A stretch of 64,000 nucleotides of DNA from Neobacillus sp. Marseille-Q6967 (GTDB lineage: Bacteria; Bacillota; Bacilli; Bacillales; Cytobacillaceae). Each line of letters opens with the position of its first letter. The stretch's first letter is position 1. The stretch is taken from assembly GCF_946151075.1 (NCBI RefSeq), contig NZ_OX267715.1, forward strand, positions 2,147,881-2,211,880. The letters are read 5' to 3'. The position numbers and the translations under genes were made by a program. A model generated the notes under the pieces. It saw only the letters and a program-made list of their open reading frames with translations, did not search any database and had not been told where the DNA came from. Below are positions 25,235-34,375 of the stretch, piece by piece.

Positions 25235-25819
25235 TTAATTTTTTGGATACAATATCTCATCAATAATCCCGTATTGTTTGGCTTCTTCTGCGCTCATAAA
25301 ATAATCACGATCCGTATCTTTTGCAACTTTTTCAACCGGCTGCCCTGTTCTTTCCGAAATAATGTGATTGATATGTTCCCTTAATTTTAAAATCCGCCGT
25401 GCAGATATTTCAATTTCAGTGGCCTGGCCTCTTGCACCGCCAAGCGGCTGGTGAATCATAATTTCACTGTTTGGCAGGGCATAGCGTTTCCCTTTCGTTC
25501 CAGCTAACAGGAGCATGGCTCCAAACGAGGCCGCCATTCCTGTACAAATCGTTCTGACCTCCGGTTTAATGTATTGCATCGTATCAAATATGGCAAAGCC
25601 TGCTGAAGTTGACCCTCCTGGGCTGTTAATATAAAGTGAGATTTCCTTATCAGGTGCATCGGCAGCTAAAAATAATAATTGGGCAACTACACTGTTAGCC
25701 ACATGATCATTGATCTCATCTCCAATAATGATAATCCGGTCCTTTAACAGCCTTGAATAAATATCATAGGACCTCTCGCCACGGTTTGATTGTTCGATAA
25801 CATATGGAATCGTGCTCAT
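25235..25819 (-). CDS. clpP: ClpP-type serine protease (second copy type)
   Basis: 194 residues. The catalytic triad is intact: Ser98 in GMAASFGAM, His123 in MIHQPLGG, Asp172 in [21 protein letters not shown] forms the oxyanion loop. It assembles a 14-subunit chamber that needs an AAA+ partner (ClpX/ClpC). It lies 33 bases after an ECF-type sigma factor gene and is probably co-transcribed, whereas the housekeeping clpP of Bacillus sits elsewhere, so this looks like a specialised paralogue. Confidence 0.93.
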   Translation of the reverse strand: MSTIPYVIEQSNRGERSYDIYSRLLKDRIIIIGDEINDHVANSVVAQLLFLAADAPDKEISLYINSPGGSTSAGFAIFDTMQYIKPEVRTICTGMAASFGAMLLLAGTKGKRYALPNSEIMIHQPLGGARGQATEIEISARRILKLREHINHIISERTGQPVEKVAKDTDRDYFMSAEEAKQYGIIDEILYPKN

Positions 25820-25852
25820 CTCAATGTCCTCCCTAAAAGCATTTATTAGCTG

Positions 25853-26557
25853 CTATGCAGCCATATAGAGAGTGCTTGAAGGAGTTTGTTTCGGACCTGT
25901 GCGCAATAAAACCATCTTTGGATTTTCGGAAATACAATTAAGTGAAGGAATCGCTTCAATTAACACCGAAGGGTCTTGGGCTTCTAACGTTTCTCGAAAC
26001 AATGCCTCCAAATGATCCCTTTCCTCTTCACCCCAAAAAGACTCAAGGGAATTATCATCTTCATTTTTTTTTGCAAAACGCTTTCTTGCCCGATGTAAAC
26101 TAGCCTTTACAGCCATTTCAGTCGTACCAAGGATATCTGCTATTTCCTTTGTTTGATAAAGGAATCCTTCTTTCAGTAACAAGATGACCGCCTGCTTTGG
26201 GGTAAATTGATTCAACAGTATTTCAACCACTCCCGGTTTAATTCCGGGCATTTTCTCTTGGTCACTGACTAACTCAATGTCAGATTCAACCGTTTCCTTT
26301 TTTCTTTTTCGTAAAACATCCATCCACTGATGATAGGCAATTTTATTTACTAAAGCAGTTGTTACCTTCTGGCTTGAGCTATATTTTAAAGCTTTCACAT
26401 AGGTTTCTTGAGCAATATCGTCTCCATCCCAATCATTTTGAGCAAGAAAACGACAATACCGCTTTAGCTTCGGAAACAAATCCCTCCAAAAGAGATCTTC
26501 GCTTTCTTCTGTCTTCTGTATTTCTTCTGTGGTACAGGGATTAATCTTTTCAGACAT
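25853..26557 (-). CDS. ECF-type RNA polymerase sigma factor
   Basis: 234 residues. Region 2 shows WDGDDIAQETYVKALKYS (the DIAQET box that binds the -10), and region 4 is FTPKQAVILLLKEGFLYQTKEIADILGTTEMAVKASLHRARKRF with a clear helix-turn-helix. About 70 further residues form a C-terminal extension rich in acidic residues (ERDHLEALFRETLEAQDPSVLIEAIPSL) and ending LLRTGPKQTPSSTLYMAA. No anti-sigma gene is adjacent, so the extension may do the regulating. It precedes clpP in one unit. Confidence 0.88.
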   Translation of the reverse strand: MSEKINPCTTEEIQKTEESEDLFWRDLFPKLKRYCRFLAQNDWDGDDIAQETYVKALKYSSSQKVTTALVNKIAYHQWMDVLRKRKKETVESDIELVSDQEKMPGIKPGVVEILLNQFTPKQAVILLLKEGFLYQTKEIADILGTTEMAVKASLHRARKRFAKKNEDDNSLESFWGEEERDHLEALFRETLEAQDPSVLIEAIPSLNCISENPKMVLLRTGPKQTPSSTLYMAA

Positions 26558-26699
26558 TTTTGTTCACTCCTTTAGCACTCTCTACCCTATAAACGTATAA
26601 GGAAGGTATAAAAGATACGGGCAGGAAAAATATTTATATTTATTATATGTATCTATGGTGTATACAAGTGGTTCCAAGAGTAAAAGAACTGATACGGTT

Positions 26700-27491
26700 T
26701 TAAGCCAAATCAGTTCTTAAATAATCAGAAATATGTTTTCCTACACGATTGATCGTTTGTTTCGCCTCATAAGAATCGACAAACCGATCCATTAATACTG
26801 CCACATAGACTTTCCTGCCCTGCCCCCTTATAATGGCACAATCGTGCTCAGCGGTAGGTAATTCTCCGGTTTTATTCAGAACAGTATATCGCTCTGTTTC
26901 TATTAACGCGGGCAGTTTATCTCGAAATTGTTGATTACTTAAAATCTGTTCAGCAATTAGTCTTCCTTCATGCCCAATCAAATCCGCTTTTCCATCCAAC
27001 AACTGAAGACAATGAACTATCTCATCAGGAGTTGTGAAATTATCCTTTCCTTGCTCAATCGCAGCAAAGTCTATCATTTTCCGGTTAAGCACCGTTTGTG
27101 TAAGACCAATTTGCCGAAAGCTCTCATTGATTTCATCTATTCCAAATAAATTGATTAACATATTGGTGGCGGTATTATCAGAAACCGTAATCATCAGCGT
27201 CATTAAATCCTTTATCGATAAGGATAGATCATTAGAAAGCACTTGGATTACCCCAGAACCACCGACCTTATTTTCCTCGGAAATGGTCATTTTTTCTTCT
27301 AAATTTACTTCCCTTTTTTTATTCTTCAGTAACAGTACAAGTAAAAGGGGAACCTTAATCAAACTCGCGGATTGGAAAATGTCATGGTGAAGAATGGATA
27401 AGGACTCACCATCTTCAAACATGATCTTTAATCCAACTCTACCCTTGAAGTTCCTTAGTTCATCGTCTATTTTCTGTTTTAAATTTTTCAT
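26700..27491 (-). CDS. Class A β-lactamase-like serine hydrolase, last gene of the dpp-ykf operon
   Basis: 263 residues without a signal peptide, so it probably acts in the cytoplasm. SLIK (Ser43/Lys46) is the SxxK motif, SDNTAT is the SDN motif, and NKTGEL is the KTG box. The class A Glu166 loop (ExxLN) is not recognisable, so a peptidase or esterase role is more likely than antibiotic hydrolysis. Its start codon shares one base with the ykfD stop (TAATG), indicating coupling to the cell-wall peptide operon. A role in processing imported muropeptides is inference. Terminator not obvious downstream. Confidence 0.8.
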   Translation of the reverse strand: MKNLKQKIDDELRNFKGRVGLKIMFEDGESLSILHHDIFQSASLIKVPLLLVLLLKNKKREVNLEEKMTISEENKVGGSGVIQVLSNDLSLSIKDLMTLMITVSDNTATNMLINLFGIDEINESFRQIGLTQTVLNRKMIDFAAIEQGKDNFTTPDEIVHCLQLLDGKADLIGHEGRLIAEQILSNQQFRDKLPALIETERYTVLNKTGELPTAEHDCAIIRGQGRKVYVAVLMDRFVDSYEAKQTINRVGKHISDYLRTDLA

Positions 27492-28501
27492 TATCTTATT
27501 GTTACAGCAACTTGTTTATAATCATGATCACCTGTTTTGTGCTTATCATACAAGTGGCATGCTATAAAATGGTTGGATTCTACTTCCTGCCATGCAGGTT
27601 TTTCTTGTGCACAAAGCTCCATCGCCATTGGACAGCGTGTTTGGAAAACACAGCCGGTTGGAGGATTAATCGGGCTCGGTAGTTCTCCTTTTAAAATAAT
27701 CCGTTCGCGCCGGTCCTCAATGTCCGGGTCCGGGATCGGAATCGCTGATAATAATGCCTGTGTATATGGGTGCAGTGGATTCTGATATAAGGCATTACTT
27801 TCGGTCAGCTCAACCATTTGCCCGAGATACATGACCCCTATACGGTCGCTTATTTGTTTTACCATTGAAAGATCATGGGCAATAAAAAGGTAGGTTAACC
27901 CTTTTTCATCCTGCAATCGTTTTAACAGGTTGACCACCTGGGCCTGAACCGATACATCGAGGGCAGAAATCGGTTCATCTGCAATGATAAATTCTGGGTC
28001 TAGTGCAAGAGCACGGGCTATTCCAATCCGCTGCCGCTGCCCGCCGCTAAATTCATGCGGATAACGGTTCGCATGGTCACGATTCAAACCGACATCCTCT
28101 AATAATTGATAAATCCGTTCCAGCCGCTCCTGCTTATTTTGATACAATCCATGAATCTCCATCGGTTCAGAAATAATTTCTTTTACCGTGGACCTTGGAT
28201 TTAATGATGCATAAGGGTCCTGGAAAATCATTTGCATTTGACGGTGGAATTCATGTTTTTCCTTCTGCTTTAGTGTATGAATATTCTTGCCGTTAAAAAT
28301 AACTTCCCCTTCAGTTCGGTCATAAAGGCCGATAATCGTTCTGCCCGCAGTAGATTTCCCACAGCCAGATTCTCCTACAATTCCAAACGTTTCACCTTTA
28401 TTAATATGAAAAGATATCCCATCAACAGCTTTTAATATTTGCTTCTTACCCAAATCAAAATGTTTTTTTAATTGCCTTACCTCTAATAATTTTTCCATCA
28501 T
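27491..28501 (-). CDS. ykfD: Peptide ABC transporter ATP-binding protein (YkfD/OppF-like)
   Basis: 336 residues from the ATG at 28501 (CGGAGG just upstream; the ATG at 28498 is also possible). Walker [11 protein letters not shown]-loop [12 protein letters not shown], signature [14 protein letters not shown], Walker [14 protein letters not shown]. The C-terminal OppD/F extension [21 protein letters not shown] binds a [4Fe-4S]-type or Cys pattern typical of the family. With dppD it would power the DppBC permease. Confidence 0.92.
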   Translation of the reverse strand: MMEKLLEVRQLKKHFDLGKKQILKAVDGISFHINKGETFGIVGESGCGKSTAGRTIIGLYDRTEGEVIFNGKNIHTLKQKEKHEFHRQMQMIFQDPYASLNPRSTVKEIISEPMEIHGLYQNKQERLERIYQLLEDVGLNRDHANRYPHEFSGGQRQRIGIARALALDPEFIIADEPISALDVSVQAQVVNLLKRLQDEKGLTYLFIAHDLSMVKQISDRIGVMYLGQMVELTESNALYQNPLHPYTQALLSAIPIPDPDIEDRRERIILKGELPSPINPPTGCVFQTRCPMAMELCAQEKPAWQEVESNHFIACHLYDKHKTGDHDYKQVAVTIR

Positions 28502-28514
28502 GATGCCTCCGTTC

Positions 28515-29414
28515 CTACCAGTAGCGTCTTGCAACACATAGTTCACGTTCATATATTGTCCCGGCTAACGGAATAATTTCAATCGTTTTACCGGTATTTG
28601 GCGAATGAAGCAGCTTGCCATCCCCATAATAAAATCCCACATGATGGATTCTTCCTTTTCCTTCTTCATAAGCAAAAAAGAGCAAATCACCTGGTTTGAT
28701 TTCGGTTAGCGGAATATCCTTTCCTGCTTTAGCCTGGTCATGGGCATCGCGGGGAATGATATAGCCATTGGCTTTACACATGCTATAACTGAAGCCAGAA
28801 CAATCATAACCGTAGCTGCTCATCCCGCCCCATAAATAAGGCAAGTTAAGAAATTTTTCCCCTTCAGCCACAATATCCTCTCCACTGCCTTTATAGCGGT
28901 CGGACAATGAATTAAATATCACAGCACTTCCAGGGTTAAGTTGTCCCTTTCCTTCAGGAGTTTTAACGATGAACTTCCCTTCCTTTTCTTTTATAAACGG
29001 AAAAGTAGTTTGATAGGATAATTCAAGATTGCGATCCATAGAAAGAAGGGCTTTCGGACTGGTTACAACCACAACTGGTCCTTCCTGCAAACTCCAGTCC
29101 TCCGGAGGGTCAGCCAATTGAACAGTTGGAACCCACCCTGGATAGCCCGTATCATTCTTTGAGGTGGACTGACCTGGAATCAAAACATGAGACCAATGGT
29201 CTTTTTCTTCAATTACGAAAACTTCTTCTCCATATAACAACTGTGTTTGAACAAGATTTTGATCACACAAACCAAGTCTTGTCTCATGGGATAATCCAGC
29301 CAGCCATTTATCCATTTCAACCGGGTTTGATATCGCTGGTTTATCTATTTCACGTGATGAATTGTATGATGTCCAAACCGTTGCTACCGGTACATTCACA
29401 AGCCGTTTATCCAA
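28515..29414 (-). CDS. ykfC: γ-D-glutamyl-L-diamino acid endopeptidase (NlpC/P60), YkfC
   Basis: About 299 residues from a TTG at 29414 that follows GGGGGAG; an ATG at 29453 lies inside ykfB and has no site. Two SH3b domains (residues ~10-170) precede the NlpC/P60 catalytic domain, with the catalytic Cys in YDCSGFSY, the His in [10 protein letters not shown] and the third polar residue in HSPNTG. In B. subtilis YkfC cleaves L-Ala-γ-D-Glu-L-diamino acid peptides inside the cell; the family match is close. There is no signal peptide, which fits that role. Overlaps ykfB by 8 bases. Confidence 0.92.
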   Translation of the reverse strand: MDKRLVNVPVATVWTSYNSSREIDKPAISNPVEMDKWLAGLSHETRLGLCDQNLVQTQLLYGEEVFVIEEKDHWSHVLIPGQSTSKNDTGYPGWVPTVQLADPPEDWSLQEGPVVVVTSPKALLSMDRNLELSYQTTFPFIKEKEGKFIVKTPEGKGQLNPGSAVIFNSLSDRYKGSGEDIVAEGEKFLNLPYLWGGMSSYGYDCSGFSYSMCKANGYIIPRDAHDQAKAGKDIPLTEIKPGDLLFFAYEEGKGRIHHVGFYYGDGKLLHSPNTGKTIEIIPLAGTIYERELCVARRYW

Positions 29415-30507
29415 CTTGTACTCCCCCTTCATTGATGACTCCATTGATTCCAAGACCAGGTGCCGTCGGAAACGTAATCACTCTATTATTATATTGAATC
29501 CCGCCATCAACAATATCCTTAGCAAGCATTAGCGGGGCATCAAAATCATATCGGGTAATGTTTTTCTTACTTGCCGCAAAATGGGCCGCCGCCGTGATCC
29601 CAAGGCGTGTTTCAATCATACTTCCAACCATGCATTCAACCCCGCATGTTTCAGCGAGCTGATTGATAATTTGAGCCTGATAGATTCCACCGGCTTTCAT
29701 TAGTTTGATATTAATTAAATCGGCGCTTCTCGTTTTTAATACTTGAAAAGCCTGTTTTGCTGTAAAGACACTTTCATCCGCCATAATGAGCGTATCCACT
29801 GAATCAGTTACTTGTTTCAAGCCTTCCAGATCAGCAGCTTTTACAGGCTGTTCTACCAGCTCAATACGTAAATCGCTGTCCTCCATTTTCCGGATTGCAC
29901 GTATGGCATCCTTCGCCGTCCAGCCTTGATTCGCATCAAGACGGATTTTGATATCGAGGCCTACCCGTCTTCGAATCTCTCTAATTCGCTCTATGTCTAC
30001 AGAAATATCATCTTTACCCACTTTTACCTTTAGCACATTAAAACCACTTTGAATATAGGAAACGGCGTCGTCCGCCATTTCCTCCGCACTATTCACACTT
30101 ACGGTAAAATCTGTCTCAAGCTCATGCTTGTATCCGCCAAGAAATTGATAGAGAGGCAATCTGCAAAACTGTGATAAACAATCATACAGGGCCATATCTA
30201 CCGCCGCTTTTGCGCTTGGATTGCCAACCAATATCGTACTAAGCCCTTGGAAAAGCAATTCATAATTTAGGAGGTTTTTATTTTCCAAAAATGGTTTAAT
30301 GACATGGTGGATAGCGGATTCAATACTAGCTAAACTGTCTCCAGTAATGACAACGGTAGGCGGTGCTTCCCCCCAGCCAACCAACCCATTATCACAGGTT
30401 ATTTTTACAACAACAGCTTCTGCCATTGTTACGGTACGCAGCGCCGTTTTAAAGGGTTTTATTAATGGAACGGCTGTCCGGAATGTTTCAATCTGCTCAA
30501 TATTCAT
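29407..30507 (-). CDS. ykfB: L-Ala-D/L-Glu epimerase
   Basis: 366 residues from the ATG at 30507 (AAGGA eight bases upstream; an ATG at 30516 is too close to it). Enolase superfamily, MLE subgroup: KVKVG with the general base Lys, DANQGW, ELVEQP, ADES for metal ligands, and IKLMKAGGI with the second Lys. It inverts the Glu stereocentre in L-Ala-D-Glu released from peptidoglycan, before hydrolysis. Sits between ykfA and ykfC in the operon order of B. subtilis. Confidence 0.95.
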   Translation of the reverse strand: MNIEQIETFRTAVPLIKPFKTALRTVTMAEAVVVKITCDNGLVGWGEAPPTVVITGDSLASIESAIHHVIKPFLENKNLLNYELLFQGLSTILVGNPSAKAAVDMALYDCLSQFCRLPLYQFLGGYKHELETDFTVSVNSAEEMADDAVSYIQSGFNVLKVKVGKDDISVDIERIREIRRRVGLDIKIRLDANQGWTAKDAIRAIRKMEDSDLRIELVEQPVKAADLEGLKQVTDSVDTLIMADESVFTAKQAFQVLKTRSADLINIKLMKAGGIYQAQIINQLAETCGVECMVGSMIETRLGITAAAHFAASKKNITRYDFDAPLMLAKDIVDGGIQYNNRVITFPTAPGLGINGVINEGGVQVG

Positions 30508-30519
30508 TCGTATCATCCT

Positions 30520-31443
30520 TTACAAGATGCCGGTTTCGACAATCAGTCTTTTTTCGTTTGTATTAAAAGATGCCTGCGCCCCAAAAGGAACACTAATATT
30601 CGGATTGCAATGCCCTATCAAGAATCCTTTTAATGCAGGTTTATTGGCTGACTGAACATAATGAGAAATCACTTCATCTAGTGATAAACTAAGTTCCCTT
30701 TTGGGGGTGCAATCACAAAAATCCCCTACTAATATCCCATTCAAACAATCAAGTTTTCCCGCCATTTTTAGCTGATTCAACATTCGGTCAACTGCTCGGG
30801 GTTCTTCATTTACATCTTCAATCAACAGGATTTTTCCTACTGTATCGATTTCATATGCGGTTCCAAGTGAACTTACCAATAGAGATAAATTCCCACCAAC
30901 CAGTTCCCCTCTTGCTTCTCCCTCAACTAAGGTTTCTAATGAAGAAATTTGTTCTGTATATATCAGGTCTGCCGGTTCAAACAATTTTTGAAACCCCGCT
31001 TTTGATAATGGATGAGTATCTTCCTTACCAATATCAGAAGCTAACATCGGTCCATGGAAGGTTACAAGCTCCGCTTTTTGCCGAATGGCTGTATGTAAAA
31101 AGGTAATATCACTATACCCCCAAAAAATTTTAGGATTTTTTTTAATTAATTCATAATCTATGTACGAGGCAATTCTAGCCGTACCATAACCACCGCAGGC
31201 ACAAATAACTGCATTTACCTCTGAATCTAGGAACATATCATGTAAATCATCGAGTCTGTCCTGGTCACTCCCGGCTAAATACCCATATTGATCATCAACA
31301 GACTTCCCAACCTTTACTTTTAAACCAAGCCCTCTTAAAAAAGCAATTCCCCGTTCAAGATTCTCTATGTTTGGCGGGCTTGCAGGAGCAATGATTCCCA
31401 CTGTGTCGCCCGTTTTTAACCGCTTTGGTTTCTGTAGCACCAT
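30520..31443 (-). CDS. ykfA: L,D-carboxypeptidase of family S66
   Basis: 307 residues from the ATG at 31443 (GGGGAG seven bases upstream; an ATG at 31464 has no site). S66 motifs: GYSDIT with the catalytic Ser, EDVNEEPRAVDR with the Glu, and GHCNPN with the His. It removes the C-terminal D-Ala from cytoplasmic tetrapeptides. The order dppE-ykfA-ykfB-ykfC fits stepwise breakdown of imported murein peptides. Confidence 0.94.
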   Translation of the reverse strand: MVLQKPKRLKTGDTVGIIAPASPPNIENLERGIAFLRGLGLKVKVGKSVDDQYGYLAGSDQDRLDDLHDMFLDSEVNAVICACGGYGTARIASYIDYELIKKNPKIFWGYSDITFLHTAIRQKAELVTFHGPMLASDIGKEDTHPLSKAGFQKLFEPADLIYTEQISSLETLVEGEARGELVGGNLSLLVSSLGTAYEIDTVGKILLIEDVNEEPRAVDRMLNQLKMAGKLDCLNGILVGDFCDCTPKRELSLSLDEVISHYVQSANKPALKGFLIGHCNPNISVPFGAQASFNTNEKRLIVETGIL

Positions 31444-31480
31444 ACTTACTCCCCTTTCAATCAAACCTTTATTTTAGGAC

Positions 31481-31509
31481 AAAAGGGATGTCCCATCGAA
31501 CATCCCTTT
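31481..31509 (-). terminator. Internal hairpin between dppE and ykfA
   Basis: AAAGGGATGT/ACATCCCTTT with an 8-base loop, just after the dppE stop, with a short TTTTG tract. Likely partial terminator or 3' stabiliser, so ykf genes may be expressed below dppE. Confidence 0.6.
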
Positions 31510-31515
31510 GTCTCA

Positions 31516-33147
31516 CTATTTTTTGTCAGCCCACTTTAATTCAAGATATCCAACTGGATGACGGACTATTCCAGTTACAGCATCATTTTGTAAATAAACT
31601 TGGTTATAGAAGTGGATTGGGATAATTGGTGCTTCTTCGAATAGGATTTGTTCTGCCTTATACATCATCTCAAAGCGCTTTGTTTCATCCTTTTCATTTT
31701 TCGCATCTTTAATCAATTGGTCGAATTCAGCATTGCTCCAGCCTGTACGGTTCATGGAATGACCTGTCTGGAAGTTTTCCACAAAGTTAATTGGGTCAGC
31801 ATAATCTGCTAAGAAAGAGCTTCGTGATAACTGGAATTTTAACGCCTTTTGATCGGTTGCAAAAACACTGCTTTCCATATTCGCAAGCTTCACATCTACA
31901 CCAAGATTTTCCTTGAACATTTGTTGAAGCGCTTCGGCAATTTTCTTATGGGAATCCAGCGTGTTATACGTTAACGTTACTTCTGGAAGTGTTGTATAGC
32001 CTTCCTCTTCCATTCCCTTTTTCAAAAGTTCCTTTGCTTTTTCAACATCTGTCTTAATTAGGTCACCATTCTTTTTACGGAAATCATTTCCTTCTGGGTC
32101 ATTAAATCCGTAAGAAACAAAACCATAAGCCGGTTTTTCTTGATTTTTTGTGACAAGTTCAACGATTTGCTTTTGGTCAACCGCCATGGCAAAAGCCTTA
32201 CGGATATTCACATTTTGGAATGGCTCCATATTGACATTAAAGCGGTAGAAATACTCACCAGCTTGGTCTTCTACTTTTACGTTGCCTTCTTTAAATAACT
32301 GTTCCGCTAAATCAGCAGGTACATCAGAAGTATCAAGCTCACCTGTTTGGAACATTTGATATTCTGTATTGGTATCGTCTACCATTGCCCAGTGAACTTT
32401 ATCTAACTTTACATTCTTGTTATCCCAATATTGATCATTTTTTACCATTGTGAAATCACTATCATGATTCCATTCTGATAAAGTAAATGGACCATTGCTT
32501 ACAAATGATTCTGCTTCAGAAAACCATTCTGGATTTTCTGCTGCCACCTTTTCGTTAATAGGGAAGAATGCCGGATTGGCAATAACACTTAAGAAATAGG
32601 CCTGTGGACTTGTTAGAGTCACCTCAAATGTTTTGTCATCCACTGCCTTCACTTTCACATCATCTGCAGATCCAGTTCCTGTGTTATATGCTTCTCCACC
32701 TTCAATAAAATAACCTAAAAATGCTGCAGAAGAAGCTGTATTTGGATCTAATAAACGCTTCCAGGCAAAGACAAAATCACCTGCTGTAACGTCATCACCG
32801 TTTGACCATTTCGCATCTTCACGGATATGGAAGGTATAGGTTTTTCCATCTTCCGAAACATCCCAGCTTTCAGCAGTGGCAGCCTTCGGCTCGTGTTTTT
32901 CATCTAAACGGGTTAAACCTTCCAAAAGATTATTTAATGCATTCCAAGAAACAGCATCAAAACCGATTGGCGGGTCAAAGCTGGTTGGTTCTTGTCCATT
33001 ATTCAGATAAAGCACCTTTTCCGTTTTTTCCTTTGAATCACCATTGCCTTCATCTTTAGGCTCGCTTCCGGAATCTTTTGTTGCTGTACATGCTGCTAAA
33101 ACAAAAAACAACATGAGCGTTACGAACAAGGCTGTAAACTTTTTCAT
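31516..33147 (-). CDS. dppE: Peptide-binding lipoprotein DppE
   Basis: 543 residues. Lipoprotein signal peptide with lipobox LAAC (Cys20) followed by a Glu/Lys/Asp-rich linker. Family 5 extracellular solute-binding protein: LYLNNGQEPTSFDPP, then LEGLTRLDEKHEPKAATAESW at the start of the fold, and WSNGDDVTAGDFVFAWKRLLDP. It captures peptides outside and delivers them to DppBC. Its leader contains an ATTTTT repeat and a GC-rich element, so translation or RNA stability may be set separately from dppABCD. Confidence 0.94.
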   Translation of the reverse strand: MKKFTALFVTLMLFFVLAACTATKDSGSEPKDEGNGDSKEKTEKVLYLNNGQEPTSFDPPIGFDAVSWNALNNLLEGLTRLDEKHEPKAATAESWDVSEDGKTYTFHIREDAKWSNGDDVTAGDFVFAWKRLLDPNTASSAAFLGYFIEGGEAYNTGTGSADDVKVKAVDDKTFEVTLTSPQAYFLSVIANPAFFPINEKVAAENPEWFSEAESFVSNGPFTLSEWNHDSDFTMVKNDQYWDNKNVKLDKVHWAMVDDTNTEYQMFQTGELDTSDVPADLAEQLFKEGNVKVEDQAGEYFYRFNVNMEPFQNVNIRKAFAMAVDQKQIVELVTKNQEKPAYGFVSYGFNDPEGNDFRKKNGDLIKTDVEKAKELLKKGMEEEGYTTLPEVTLTYNTLDSHKKIAEALQQMFKENLGVDVKLANMESSVFATDQKALKFQLSRSSFLADYADPINFVENFQTGHSMNRTGWSNAEFDQLIKDAKNEKDETKRFEMMYKAEQILFEEAPIIPIHFYNQVYLQNDAVTGIVRHPVGYLELKWADKK

Positions 33148-33160
33148 TGTGTTCCCCCAC

Positions 33161-33183
33161 TTTTATTTTTATTTTTATTTTTA
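33161..33183. repeat. ATTTTT short tandem repeat
   Basis: Four near-perfect copies of a 6-base unit directly before the dppE ribosome binding site (GTGGGGGAACACA). Slippage here would change the leader length. Confidence 0.6.
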
Positions 33184-33202
33184 GTCTGTGTTAAACTTGG
33201 CA

Positions 33203-33331
33203 GTTGATTGGAGCTCCAGGCACTTCGCTTTCCGCGGGCGGTCCGGGGAGCCTCCTCGGCGCATCAGCGCCTGCGGGGTCTCCCCAGCCCCGTGCTCCCG
33301 CAGGAGTCTCGCGCCTTCCGCTCCAATCAAC
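33203..33331. repeat. GC-rich intergenic element with 12-bp terminal inverted repeats
   Basis: GTTGATTGGAGC at 33203-33214 and GCTCCAATCAAC at 33320-33331. The 105-bp core is GC-rich, with inverted segments GGGGAG/CTCCCC and GGCGC/GCGCC, against an AT-rich host. It lies inside the dpp operon between dppD and dppE. A shorter remnant is at 2839. From memory, GC-rich palindromic repeats of this look are common between genes in Bacillaceae; no transposase is encoded. Confidence 0.75.
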
Positions 33332-33372
33332 GTTTTTACAAAATAGTCAAGAATATTTAACACAGCCTATTT

Positions 33373-34371
33373 TCAAACAAATGTTGAAGCCAATTTTTGG
33401 GCACGCTCATCTTGCAGCCAGCAGTCGACATGGTGCTGATTACTAAGAGAAGTTGAAAATGGATATACGCGATCACATACCTCCATTGCATATGGGCAGC
33501 GTGCGGTAAAGGCACATCCTGCTGGTGGTGAGAATAGGTCCGGCGGTGAGCCTGGAATCGGCACAAGCTCTGCTTTCTCGATATCTAGGCGGGGAACTGA
33601 CTGCAGCAGCCCTTGTGTGTAAGGATGCTTCGGTTGATAAAAGATTTCCCGCCTCGTCCCTAATTCCACGATTTTCCCCGCGTACATCACAGCGATCCGA
33701 TTCGCAACCTGAGCTACGACTCCTAAATCATGTGTAATGAGGATAATCGAAACCCCTGTCTTCTTTTGGATTTCTCTAAACAACTCTAAAATCTGGGCTT
33801 GTATGGTCACATCAAGAGCTGTTGTCGGTTCGTCCGCAATTAATACGTCCGGCTTGCAAATCAGTGCCATGGCGATGACAATCCGCTGCCGCATACCGCC
33901 GCTAAATTGATGCGGGTATTGTTTTAATCGCTGCTCAGGACTTGGAATCCCAACAAGTTTTAACATCTCAACGGCAGCTTTCTTTGCCTTTGTCCTAGAA
34001 AGTTTCTCATGCTGGAGAATTCCTTCCATGATTTGCTCGCCAATGGTGAGTGTTGGGTTCAATGCCGTCATGGGATCCTGGAATATCATCGATATATTAG
34101 CGCCGCGAATTTTCCGCAGCTCCGGTTCCTTTAATCTAAGTAAGTCCTTTCCCTTAAATAGGATTTCACCCCCGGCTATTTTGCCAGGAGGGTCAGGAAT
34201 CAGCCTCATAATGCTTTGTGAAGTGACACTTTTTCCACACCCAGATTCCCCTACGATGGCAAGTGTCTCCCCTTTATGGAGATCAAAGCTGACACCGCGG
34301 ACAGCCTTTACCTCCCCACCATAGGTCGTGAAAGAAACTTGAAGGTCCTTCACCTGAAGAATTTTTTCCAT
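33373..34371 (-). CDS. dppD: Dipeptide ABC transporter ATP-binding protein DppD
   Basis: 332 residues. Walker [10 protein letters not shown]-loop MIFQDPMTALNP, signature SGGMRQRIVIAMAL, Walker B VLIADEPTTALD, and the C-terminal CAFTARCPYAMEVCDR Cys motif of the OppD family. Works with YkfD to drive DppBC. Begins 4 bases after dppC. Confidence 0.94.
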   Translation of the reverse strand: MEKILQVKDLQVSFTTYGGEVKAVRGVSFDLHKGETLAIVGESGCGKSVTSQSIMRLIPDPPGKIAGGEILFKGKDLLRLKEPELRKIRGANISMIFQDPMTALNPTLTIGEQIMEGILQHEKLSRTKAKKAAVEMLKLVGIPSPEQRLKQYPHQFSGGMRQRIVIAMALICKPDVLIADEPTTALDVTIQAQILELFREIQKKTGVSIILITHDLGVVAQVANRIAVMYAGKIVELGTRREIFYQPKHPYTQGLLQSVPRLDIEKAELVPIPGSPPDLFSPPAGCAFTARCPYAMEVCDRVYPFSTSLSNQHHVDCWLQDERAQKLASTFV

Positions 34372-34375
34372 GCTG

